Positions 32,711 to 44,200 of a stretch of DNA of 64,000 nucleotides are shown piece by piece. The stretch covers positions 1,364,001 through 1,428,000 of the forward strand of contig JAVTLE010000001.1 in the NCBI GenBank assembly GCA_033439295.1. The letters run 5' to 3'. The position numbers and the translations under genes were made by a program. This stretch comes from Deuterostichococcus epilithicus. Taxonomy: Eukaryota > Chlorophyta > Trebouxiophyceae > Prasiolales > Stichococcaceae. Numbering within the stretch: position 1 is the first letter of the stretch; the number at the start of each line of letters is the position of its first letter. The notes beneath the pieces are model-generated. The model was not told the DNA's origin and did not search any database. It worked only from the letters and a program-made list of their open reading frames with translations.

Positions 32711-33454
32711 CGCGGCCCCGCCGCGAAAGTGCGTCAGCAGACGTGCCGCAGAATGGCCCGCCTACTGCATTGCGCAGGCTTGCGCATGGCGAGCGCGATC
32801 GGCACGCGACTCCAGGAGCTGTCGTCGAAGCCTTCGCAGGCTCGCCGGCTACGTGGCGGTCAGGGCCTGGCAGCGTGCCATCGCAGTTTCTTCGAGAGTG
32901 GTGTCCCCCAAGACTGGCCGCGCGGGCGCGGACCGGCGCCGCAGGCGCCTCAGTGGCTCGCTGTCTCACTGTACCAAGACTGCTGTCGAATTTCACAGCT
33001 GTTTGTGAGTTGATGCGCGACACCTTGCGCAGGGTCGCTGTTGCTGCAGCTAGAGCTGGGTAGACGCTCCGACACGACCAGGGCTACGATGCCAACCTGT
33101 CTCAGATCAGCGCAGAGTCGGAGCTGTGGCGCAGGGGCACCGAGGGTATCACAGGCAACTTAAAGGTGCTGATGCGATCGTAACAGCGTCGGGCACGTTG
33201 GTGGCGAGATGGCGATCAGGCGCTCACAAGTCGTGCTGCTATGCATGTTGGCAGCCAATTTGTTAGCGCAACAATTGATCATGCGCGGGACGAGGCAATG
33301 GCGGTTCCGGAAATGAGGTTAGGCGCACCAACGGCGCTGTAGCGCAGTGACAATGTCAATAGATTGAGTGCCCTCGACACAAGATATTGCATGACACGCA
33401 AATGGAGCATGTCCGCTGTCAGTGATACCATTTTTTTTTGCACTTTCGAAAGCA
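32711..33454. promoter_or_regulatory. Divergent upstream region between the transporter and midasin
   Basis: 744 bp between two start codons pointing away from each other. It contains a T9 run at 33431-33439 just upstream of the midasin ATG. Long ORFs here on both strands (for example 32592-33023 minus) are by-products of high GC and show no family similarity. Both promoters must lie here; no element can be named. Confidence 0.5.
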
Positions 33455-35246
33455 ATGTCGGAACCCAAAAGGGGTGCCGATTGGGATCGCTTCGACTGGC
33501 GCGCGGCCCTGCAAGCCGTGTGCAAGAGGCACCTGGAGCTTGAGCAGCAGCCGCACATCGTTTCGCTGCTCAACTCGTCCGCCGAGGTGGGTGCATGCAC
33601 AAGGGCATGATTCATTCCGTCAGACGAGCAAGCCCATGGCCCGAGCGATAACCTTGGAATGCTGATGCTACCATTTCAATTTGTTGCACCATCATGCGAA
33701 AGGCATCTACGGGGTCCCCCGGGCAATGCCGCCTGGTCAGGCGCGCCAGCCGGCGGCTCATGTGCCCATGGCTGCGAGTTGAAGTGATGAAATCACGTGC
33801 GCTCATCCGGGACGTTTGCAATCTCTGACCATCTTAAACCAATCCCGAGCTTGGTGCCACAGGTCAATGTGCAGCAGGCGCTGAAAACTGCCGCCCGGCT
33901 GCTGGCGGTGCCGCGGCTGACGTATGCCGTGGCGGGCCTGCACCGGCCCGTGCTGCTGCACGTGGTCGGACACCTGGTGGAGCAGCGCCTCGCACGTGAA
34001 AGCGAGGGTCAGAGCCATGGTGGCTGCAGCCCCACCGCCGCAGATGCGGCACTGGCTGTGGCGCTCGTGCGTGCGCTGGAGATTGCACCGCACGCCCACA
34101 GGTCAGCCGCACCTGCCACGATGGCACTGACAGACGAGAGCGCTGCAAAGCCTGTTGCACTGGCATGCGCAGCGCAGACGTCAACGTGGCGGAAGTTATG
34201 TACCATGTTGGTGCTCTGCACCCTCACATCGCGCCGACAGATTGACCTGTCTGCCGGCCGCAGGCTGGTGGAGCGATACTTTCGACACGCGCCCTCGCCG
34301 CTGGCGTGCCTGGCAGCAGCTGGAGGCGGCCCCAATGCCGCCACCAGCAACGGCCAGCAACAAGCAACCGGGGACGCGCCCGCGGCGCCGGCGGCATGGG
34401 AGCTGGCCGGCACAGCGCTGCGGCTGGTAGAGCTGATGCCGCTGCAGCGGTGGCTGCACGACCACGGCGCGCTGCTGCGGCTGCTGCAGCAAGCGGACCC
34501 AGATGTGCGATGGGCGGCCGCCCGCAGCCTGGCGCTGCTCTTCAATCTGGTGGGTTTCAGTGCTTCGCAAGGACTCCGCTTGTGCGGGATGCAGCCAAAC
34601 CGTTCGATTGGCACGGCAGCAACTCTCGGTTCTGCTGCTCATGACAGAGGCACGAGCTGTCGCGCCTCGCACAGCAGGCCGCGAGACAGCCACGAGGTCG
34701 TTGCATGGCTGCGCCTCTGCGCAGGACCACGAGTGAGGCGGGACTCCAGCATGACAGAGCTGATGTGACTCCAGATGGTGCTCAAGCGCTACGAGTTGTT
34801 TTGCAGGGCGATGCTGGGCGGGAGCGGCTCGAGGCGCAGGTGCTGCAGCCGGCGCAGGCGGCGGCGGCGGCGCTGCAGTGGCGCGCCGATCGGGAGGACG
34901 CCGCCGTGGAGGCTGCAGGCGCCTGGTTGCCAGCGCCCTGCTCTGATGCGGCCGCGGCCGGCACTGCGCTGCCGGGCCTTGGCAGCGAGGACGATGACAC
35001 ATCGTCAGACTCGGACATGGATGTGGACGCGGCTGCCCACGGCACCGTACATGCAGCCGGCGCCATTGGTGCGATAACTGCTGCTTCTTGAGCCAAGCAT
35101 CTGCCACGACAAGCGTGTCTTCGCAAGACTGGGTGAATTGGCAATACTACGTCCAAAGGCGCAGGAGGTCAAGAGTGGACGTTCCCCCGGGGCGGGTGCA
35201 GCGTTGCCCAATGTTGCTCGACAGGCAGGATGCTTAACATTTGCAG
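33455..35246 (+). other. Midasin N-terminal domain exons
   Basis: Exons about 33455-33586, 33863-34101, 34241-34549 and 34807-about 35045. The sequence is a helical, Ala/Leu-rich solenoid (QALKTAARLLAVPRLTYAVA, RLVELMPLQRWLHDHGALLR, WAAARSLALLFNL) followed by an acidic, Ser/Asp-rich linker (SEDDDTSSDSDMDVD) before module AAA1. The position and character match the midasin N-terminal domain; similarity outside algae is low here. Confidence 0.75.
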
Positions 35247-38200
35247 TTGTGCGCACGTCAGTTCGAGCATCCAAGGGGGCGTTCTCCACAGCAGGGCGGC
35301 TGGCGGCGCCGCTGGAGCATGTGGAGGTGGCTGGCATGCTACTGCCGTGCCGGGAGGGGCCCGACAGCGGCGGCCGCGGCCAGGGCGCTCGGCCGCGGCT
35401 GGTGTGCACGCCCACCGTGGAGCGAAACCTGCAGGCCGCTGCGCTGGCGCTCTGCCAGCAGCAGCCGCTGCTGCTCAGGGGACCGCCAGGTGAGGCCGGC
35501 TGTGGCACACAAGTGCATGGCAGGCAAACTTGGTACAACATTGCTTTGCTGTCATCAGCAGCGCCCCGGCAGCCCGGCTTATCTCGTACTGGGTCACAAC
35601 TAAATGCTTGTCAGTCTGGGCGGCCAGCTGCTTCTGGACATGAGCGGCCAGCGGCCATTTGGCTGGTGCACCGATGCAACACTCATAATTCCAGCAATCC
35701 CCGCAATCCCTGCAATATTCGCTCATGTGGTCCCCAGGCTCTGGCGAGAGCACAAATTTGGGCGAGCTGGCAGGTGGCGAGTAGCAACTGCAGCTAGCTA
35801 CGAACCATGTCCAGCTGCATTCTTTGGGTCTGCACTGACAAGATCTCTGCAGATCCGCCATGTCCTCGTCCCCAGGGTCCGGCAAGAGCGCGATACTTGG
35901 TGAGCTGGCGGCAGTGAGCGGCAACGGCGACTTCGTTCGCATCACCATCGACGACCAGATGGATGCAAAGAGCCTGCTGGGCGCCTACGTGTGCACAGCC
36001 ACGCCGGGGGAATTTGTCTGGCAGCCCGGGCCCCTGACGCAGGTGCGAGAGCAGGTTTCACGGCGGCTGTTGCCTCCTCCTGGCACTTAGGCAGCACTTG
36101 TGTCAGTGTCCGCAGGGCCGGGAAGACATGCTGTAGAGTGTGACTGCGCTGCATGAGCAGGTTGTGAGATTCTCAAGAGAGCACTTGGAAATCTCCCCGC
36201 GGAAAGGTCTTTCCGAGAGGAGAAAGGTCCGGCTCCTCAACCCCAACCTACCCGCAAAACATCTGTTGCCTGCGGCCCCCCTCAGGCGGTGGCGGGCGGC
36301 AAATGGCTGCTGGTAGAGGACATCGACACGGCGCCGCCGGAGGTTCTGGCGGCGCTGGCGCCACTGCTAGAGAGCCGGACGCTGCACCTGAGCCACCGGG
36401 CGCAGGTCATTCCTGCGGCGCCCGGCTTTCAGTTCCTTGCCACCGTCACCTCCTCCCCTGGTGAGGCTTCCCACATAACATCCGAAGGCAAAGAGTAATC
36501 TTGCAGCAGTGTGTTCAGGCTAGTGTGCAGATATGCCAATGTGCCGGGCTGTTTGTTCAGACAGCCAGCAGGACTCCTTTTGCCCCTCCATTGCTCCCTG
36601 TCGCAACTATGCAAGGGCAGGTGTAGCGAGTGTTTGATGCTGCGCAGTCCCCAGAGTCCAACACGAAGCACATGCCGGCTCTTGCTGCAGGCAGCGCCGG
36701 CGGCACCTATGGCTCGGCGCAGGCAGTGCACGACATGCTGGGCGGCCTGCTGGCGAGTGTCACCATCGAGGCGCCGCCGGCAGGCGAGCAGCTGGCGATT
36801 CTGGAGGCGCTGTTCCCACAGCTGGCGCCACTGCTGCACCATGGCCTGGCCATGCTCGCAGTGGTGCAGGGCTCCGCCTCGCCTGGCGACAGGTGCAAAG
36901 CCTGCCACCACAAGTCGTAGATGTGCGTGCTGTGTGCTTGGGGCCTCTGCCACGGCGATGAGCATCCTCAGGGGTTGCCGATTTTTGAACGGCCACTCAT
37001 GAGCAGCCGAGATTTCCAAACCTGCACCTCCGACTCAGCATGCCAGAATCCATGCGAGGAGCAGACTAACGAATCGCTGCTGGCGTCAAGGAACTGGACA
37101 ACCGATCCAGCGCGACAGGTTTGACGCATCCTTTGCTGCAGCTTGCTGGCGGACTCGCAGCTGGGAGTGGTGGTGAATGCGGCCGCCGGTCAGGTTGCGG
37201 GCCTGCGCCTGGGCCGCAACTTCTCCATCCGCGACATCATCAAGTGGTGTCGCCGCATGCAGGCAAGTGACTGTTGGCTCCGAACCACAGCCATGTGAGC
37301 AGGCTGGGCATGGGCGAGGGCATAGGTGTGTCTTAAATGCTGGCACAGCATGGACTTGTCTTCGTTGCTGGCGGCACGCTGGCTCGAAGGATGGGTGCTG
37401 GCGGCTGTTCACACGCATGCACAGACACGGAGTCCGGCCCTCTGCATCCACCCCAGTGTCTAGTATCCACTGGATGTCTGCTGCAGGCGCTGCACGGGCC
37501 GCTGCTGGAGAGGGCCCTGCGGCCCAGCGCCATGCTGCCGCCCTCCATGGCGGACGTCTCCATCGAGGTCCGCCACGCGGCGTTCGTGGAGGCCTGTGAC
37601 TGCTTCGCCGCGATGATCCCCGCCCCGGTGCGCGCGCCTCGGCGAGCCTTTGCTACCAGCATACTCTCTCGTGCTGAAGGAGTCAGCAACGAGACCTGGT
37701 TCCTCCTGGTTCCCATCAGTGTGCAGCCTGCCTGATGGCAGCTTCGAGGCTAGGTCTACCAGTATCTTGAACGCAGCAAGACAGCAGGACGACAGGGAGT
37801 AAAGGCAGCCAGCCCCATCGCATGGACACAGGTCGCCCGGCGGAGAATGTGGGCGGCGCTCGCCGCGCTGTGGGCGGTGCCGCTGGCCGATGCGGAGGCT
37901 CGGGACGCCAATGCCAAGCCCGCCATGACCGCGGCGGGCGACGAGTTGACCGTCGGACGCGTCACCCTGCACCGCACACAGCCTGAAAGCAATGCTCCAC
38001 AGAAGGCGAGCATGGTCTCGTCCTCAGTTCTCTTCGATGTTCGCCGCTGCCGCTGATCTGATTGCTTTCGGCTTCCCAAAGCTTGCTGCCGACTCCTTTC
38101 CTTTCCTGCAGAGAAGGGACTCGCTCATCGGAGGTCCCCCCTGCTGGGCTGAGAGAGGATGTACTGGTGGTGCAGGAGGCGCGGGCGTTTGCAGAGACGG

Positions 38201-41200
38201 GACACGCGATGCGGCTGCTGGAGTGCGCCGCAGCGGCGGTGGCGCAGTGCGAGCCGGTGCTGCTGGTGGGCGAGACGGGTACCGGCAAGACGGCGCTGGT
38301 GCAGCACCTCGCAGAGCAGGTGTGCCGTCGAGCACACCTGAACGCAAGCCTGTGCATGCGCCTTTGGGGATTGCGCCTCGGACATGGATGTACATGCGCG
38401 AGGCTGGTGCTGTGGCCAGGGTTGCCTTGCACCCAACACCGGCCAGCTTCGGTCCATCATAAAGTTACCCTGTGAGCTGGATTTAGATCGCCCGCTGCAC
38501 AGCAGCTGCTCCTGGGATATGCATCCGTTCAGGCATGCAGCAGCCGGCGCTGGGACGGTAGCTGCCCGCCGAATTCGTCTGTAACTCTTCGTGCTTGAAG
38601 CTGTGCTCGATGACTCGTTCGCGCTCAGCTGCTTCTGCTGTCGCGATTCGGCGCGTGACATGCGGCGCATTGTTAAGATCTGACATATCTGACGTGCAGG
38701 CGGGCGCCAAGCTGGTGGTGCTGAACCTGAGCCAGCAGACAGACTCCTCCGACCTTCTGGGTGGCTTCCGCCCGGTGGAGGCGCGGGATGCGCTCGCGCC
38801 GCTGCTGCCCGCCTTTGCGGACCTGGTCGGCCGCACCTGGCGCCGCGGCGACAATGCGGATTTCCTGGCGCGCGTGGCCAAGCTGGCGGCGCGCCGCAAG
38901 TGGGCGCCGCTGGTGGCGGCGCTCCGCACCGCGCTGCGCAAGGTGGGCTGGAAGAACAAGCTGGCGAGTGCTGAACCCCGGTGGACAGGGACCGGGGCCG
39001 AGCTGGGTTTTGTCCTCATTCTGCAGGACTTTGAGCCGGTTGCTCAGTTGGCTGTGATATCCGCGTGATGCGTCGATCGTGGGGTTCTAGGCTGGAGCCG
39101 TGTGACGCAAGTCTGTTGCATCCGTCACTCCTTGTCCAGGTGGAGGCGACTGCCGCGGCACAGCAGCAGGCAGCGGAGGGTACTGATGCTGAGGCTGCGG
39201 AGCGGCCGCAGAAGCGAGCGCGGCTAAAGGCCGGTGTGGCCTCGGGCAGGGCCAAGGTGGCGGAGGCGGTCACGCCGGCGATCCGGGCTGAGTGGCAGCG
39301 CTTTGCTGAGACGCTGGTCTCGGCAGAGCGCGCTGCGCAGGTCGCAGAGGTGGGCAACTGCTGGATGCTTTCGTGATTCTTGACGCGCTCTGAAAATTTC
39401 ACCACCCAAAAACTCTGCAATAGACTCTTGGGGCCCCCCAGCCTCCAGGCACACCAATTCATCAGTCCTCAACAACAACTCATTGTCATGCGTGTCAGCC
39501 CTCAGGTTTCTTGAGAATGCTTTCGAGGCAACAGCTGCAGGCTCCTGTCGGGCAGCCTGAAAGTTTCTCACTGCACATGTGTTGGATACATGCAGGGCGG
39601 TTTTGCCTTTGCGTTTCTGGAGGGCGCCCTGGCAACGGCGCTGCGGGACGGTGCTTGGCTGCTCCTCGACGAGGTATGCACCTGTGGCCATGCCCCCCGT
39701 CGGCGAACACCCACACGGCCCTGGGTGCTGCCAGGAGGTCAACACCAGTCAGATGCTGTTGTTCTTCTGTCCTTGGCGGGTTGTGGAGCCGAAGCCTGAG
39801 AGGTCTAAAGGCGAGGGTGACTCATCTGCGTCAGGCCTTCTGCAAGCAAGGCGAGTTTCTCCGCGGCACATAGCATAGACCTGACACCAAGAGCGCCGCG
39901 GACTGAACGAAAGCCCCTGCGTCGCCTCACAGGTGAACCTGGCGCCGCCGGAGGCGCTGCAGCGGGTGGCGGCGCTGGCGGAGGGCCCCGCCGCCAGCGT
40001 GGTGCTGGCGGAGCGCGGCGACTCGGGGCCGCTGCCGCGCCACCCTGGGTTCCGGCTGCTGGCTGCCATGAACCCCGCGACCGGTGCGGGAGCCTTGAAG
40101 AGGAACAGGGAGGGGCAGGGAAGGGGGAGGGGCTGGGAAACCCTGCTCGGTGGGACTGGCCGGGGCTGCCTGCCGGCGGCCTCATCTGCGAACGGAGAGC
40201 TGGGCGACATCCGCCATGGTTGCACTCGCGAATGTGACTGTCTGAGCCAAGAGCTGCAGGCAGGACGCCTGCATGAGGGGTGCCAGCGCCCACCAATCCG
40301 GGAGCATCAGCAGCATGCTTCGTTTCCTGTTCTCGAGGCCTCCGAGCAGAAACCGCATCTGCGGCTGCACATGTGCAGACGTGGGCAAGCGGGACCTGCC
40401 GGCACAGCTGCGCAACCGCTTCACGGAGGTGTGGGTCGGCGAGCCAGGCGCGCGCGGGGAGCTTGCCGCGGTGGCCGCCGCCTATTTGGCGGATGCCGTG
40501 CCCAACCCGCCGGTGGACGCCATCGTGGACTTTTACCTGGCCGCCAAGGCAGAGGCGGTGCGTTGGCAGACATGCATCGTACAGCACTGCTTTGGTGCGC
40601 AGCGCATGTTCTGGTATCCCGCTGGCACTGTCCCTTGTAGCTCGTGGAGGACCTAGGGAATGTTCTGCGCGGCCCAGGCTGCATGTCGCAAAAGTGCTTA
40701 TGTGCTGCTGTTGTTGCCGTCCAGCCCAGGCGGCACACGCTGCGGCCAGTCCCTTCTGAGCGCCACTGGAGCAGGCATCTGCTCTGCTGTCCACATTGTC
40801 CAGAGGCACCCATGCTCGATGGAAGTCCTGGTGTGACGGAGCTCTGCATCGCCTGCAGGACGCCACGCTCGTGGACGGCGGCGGCGCCAAACCGGGCTAC
40901 AGCCTGCGCACGCTGTGCCGCGCGCTGGCGTACACGCGGGCGGCGCTGCCGTCGTACGGCCTGCAGCGGGCGCTGTATGACGGCGCCGCCATGGCATTCC
41001 TCACGCAGCTGGCGCCCGGCAGCGCGCCGCGGCTGGAGGCGCTGCTGCGCACGCACCTGCTGCCCGGCGTGACCAGCCTCAAGGTGCGGAGTCACAGGGT
41101 TGCTGTTCGATGTAGCGGCACCAGGGTCTTTTGCCAGCCACTGCGCGAGTCGCTGATGATCGACGGCAGCAAAGACCCTGCTGCCGTTGATGTGCGTGTC

Positions 41201-44200
41201 CTCGCTCGGTGGCTGGCAGAGGCACCTGCTGCCCGGCGTGACTAGACTCAAGGTCTTCTGGAAGTCGCAGGCTTGAAGAGGGTTAGTGTGGTCAAGGCAT
41301 ACTGCATGGTGCTGCTTGCTCCTGTAGATGACGGCGGACCACCTCACTGCAGTTTCGAATGCTTGCACTGCATGATTGTGCCAGCTGTTGTGCTGGCCAT
41401 GATGCACAGCACTTCTCCATTGACGCATTGCCATTACTGCAATTTGTGCGCAGGGCTTCTGGCGGGCGCCGCCGGAGCCGGCGGCTGGCGGCCATGTGCT
41501 TTTCCAGCAGTTCTGGGTGCAGACAGGGCCGCTGCCGCTGCCGGAGGCCGGCCCCCAGTCTGGCGGTGCGCTCAAACCGCTCTACGGACAGACAGCAGCT
41601 AAACGTCTATGCTTTGCCCCTCAGCGCTCCCACACCTGGAATTTCACTTACCAACTGACACACTGCAATCGGCATCATCGAATGCATCTGCAAATAGCCA
41701 GGGAACCTGCACTTCAGCAGGCTCTAATGTCCCCGACCTTCAGATGTCCACGATGCGCCGAGCGCTGCCGCTCTCTGCAGGCGACGGGCAGGCGTTTGTG
41801 CAGACCAGGAGCGTGGAGGGTCACCTGCGCAACCTGGCGCGCGCGGTGCTGCTGCGCCGCCACCCGATCCTGCTGCAGGCAGGACGTCGCACCCCATCGG
41901 AGTGTCTCATGTTGTTTTCGCATCATGTTGACTGTGCATCATGGTGATTGTGCATCATGGTGCATTGCACATGACCCCCTACCTTGCCGCCCTTGACATC
42001 GGTCGACATCTTGGGTGGAACCTGCAACCAGCGGCTTGTTGGTTGTTCGACCTCACCCACTACCTGCCAGTTTTTTGTCTCGTATGTCTGTAAACTGAGC
42101 ACGAGAGCGCGCTGCAGGGTCCCACATCCAGCGGCAAGACGTCGCTGGTGGCGTACCTGGCGGCGCAGACGGGGCACGAATTCGTGCGCATCAACAATCA
42201 CCAGGGCACCGACCTGCAGGCGCGCAGGGACCCTCAGAGCGCATGTGTTGCAACATTTGATGGAAGCAACCGCGCACCTGCAGCTTGCAAGCTCTGTGTG
42301 GTGGCAGGCGCTGGCAGCCAAGGATCGCAGCGTTGTCCGGCACCCCAGTCATATCTGACGGCATACTTGCAAATTGACAAAACATGTTGCGCTTGTCTTG
42401 ATCACCGCTGACGAGCAAAGCGCCTTTTAATGCAAGTTTCAACAGTGCCGGGGTAGCTACGTGACGGACATCCCAGTCCGAAGCAGGTCTCGGCGCCACT
42501 TTCCTGGCTGTACTGGCGTTGAGTCATCTTGCGGGAGGAGTCATCTAGCTGGGCAGCCATGTGCCGGACGCGGCGGGGCAGCTGGCCTTTCGAGGGGGAA
42601 CCAGGTTGCGGGCTGCATCCAATTCTGAACCATACTGCCCCTCCTGCGCAGGAGTATCTGGGCAGCTACGTGACGGACGCGGCAGGGCGGCTGGCCTTCC
42701 GGGAGGGCGCGCTGCTGACGGCGCTGCGGCGGGGCCAGTGGCTGGTGCTGGACGAACTGAACCTGGCGCCCAGCGAGGTGCTGGAGGCGCTCAACCGGTG
42801 CGCAAGCTGTTCAATGATGGGTCGAGAGAATGAATCCGACTCGATCCGTGCTCAGCCAGCAGTGGCAGCGCTGCTGCATGGACAGTGATGATGCTGCAAA
42901 CCGACTTGGCGCCCAGCGGGGCGGTCAAGGCGCTCAACTGCAGCGGTCACCTATCAACGAGTCAGCATGACACGTGCTCGAGACCTGCTGCAAGGCCCGG
43001 GCATGTGGCTTGCGTCCTGGGGCTCGTAAAATCAGAGCATTCCGAGAAAGGGGGAAGGGGGGGGAGGGTCACAGATCAGTGGCGGATGTTCCGCTTGGCT
43101 GAGAGACCGGGCGAAAGCAAGGTTTCTCTGCCGGTAGACATTCGCCACTGATGTGCTGGCGGTCATGCCCATGGCATAATGCCAGTGCAGCAATGAGACG
43201 CTGAAACGCAGTGAAATCCTGCAACCTATCGCTTTGTCAGCCTGGCACCCGGACGCTTTGTCTGAAATTCCCAGTCGCTGGTCGACAGCCGCATCAGCCT
43301 GAAATCGTTAGCCTGCCATCCGTGTGTTCCATTTTCAGTGCAAATGTTGCCTTGCAATCACAATCACATGTGAATCTTTAGACAACCATTCGCAGGCTGC
43401 AGGACGACAATCGAAATCTGGATGTGCCGGAGCTGCACGATGCGATGCTGGAATGGCCAGCTTCGAGATTGGCCTACAGTGCAACACCGTCATGCATGCT
43501 GACTCTGATTCGTGTAGGCTGCTGGACGACAATCGGGAACTCTACGTGCCGGAGCTGCGCGAGGCGGTGCGGCCGCACCCGCACTTCATGCTGTTCGCGA
43601 CGCAGAACCCCGCCGGCGGCGCCTACGGCGGGCGGCGCCCGCTGTCGCGTGCCTTCCGCAGCCGCTTCCTGGAGCTCCACGTCGGCGACATCCCCGACGG
43701 CGAGCTGGCCACCATCCTGGAGCGCCGCTGCGCTGTTGCGCCCAGCTATGCGGCCAAGCTGGTGGCCACCATGCGGGAGCTGCAGCGCCGGCGGCAGGTG
43801 TGCATCTGAATCGGAATCGAGTATAGTTCCACCACTTCATCTGTGCGCCTAATGGTGTTGGATGCTGTCACCTCGCGAACATGTGCCGCTTGCAGGTTTG
43901 TGCCCACCAAGCTGCAGAATCAACCTCTCTTGATGGAACAGCGAGAGGGTCCTGCCAAGTCGAACCGTGCTGAGGTGCGACCTTGCGACTGCCACGTAGG
44001 GCAGCAACGTGTTTGCGGGCAAGCACGGCTTCATCACGCCGCGCGACCTGTTCCGCTGGGCCGGCCGCGGCGGCGTCGGTTACCAGCAGGTGGGCACATG
44101 CCTGAATCTGATCTGTGGGACTGCATCCCCTCGGCCACACGACAAGTCCTGATCGCCCTTATAATTCGTAGTGATCAGTCCATGGCATGCGCTGGGTGCT

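Noticed and set aside
32592-33023. Minus-strand open frame of 143 codons upstream of the transporter
   Set aside because: It overlaps transporter exon 1 in another frame and continues through the intergenic region without similarity to anything known.
36180-36240. Possible small hairpin GGAAAGGTCTTTCC in a midasin intron
   Set aside because: Stem of only six or seven pairs; expected by chance.
40421-41575. Minus-strand open frame of 384 codons opposite midasin
   Set aside because: It is the complement of several strong midasin exons and introns with no interruption at their borders, and its residue content is typical of GC-rich antisense (Arg, Pro, Ala, His).
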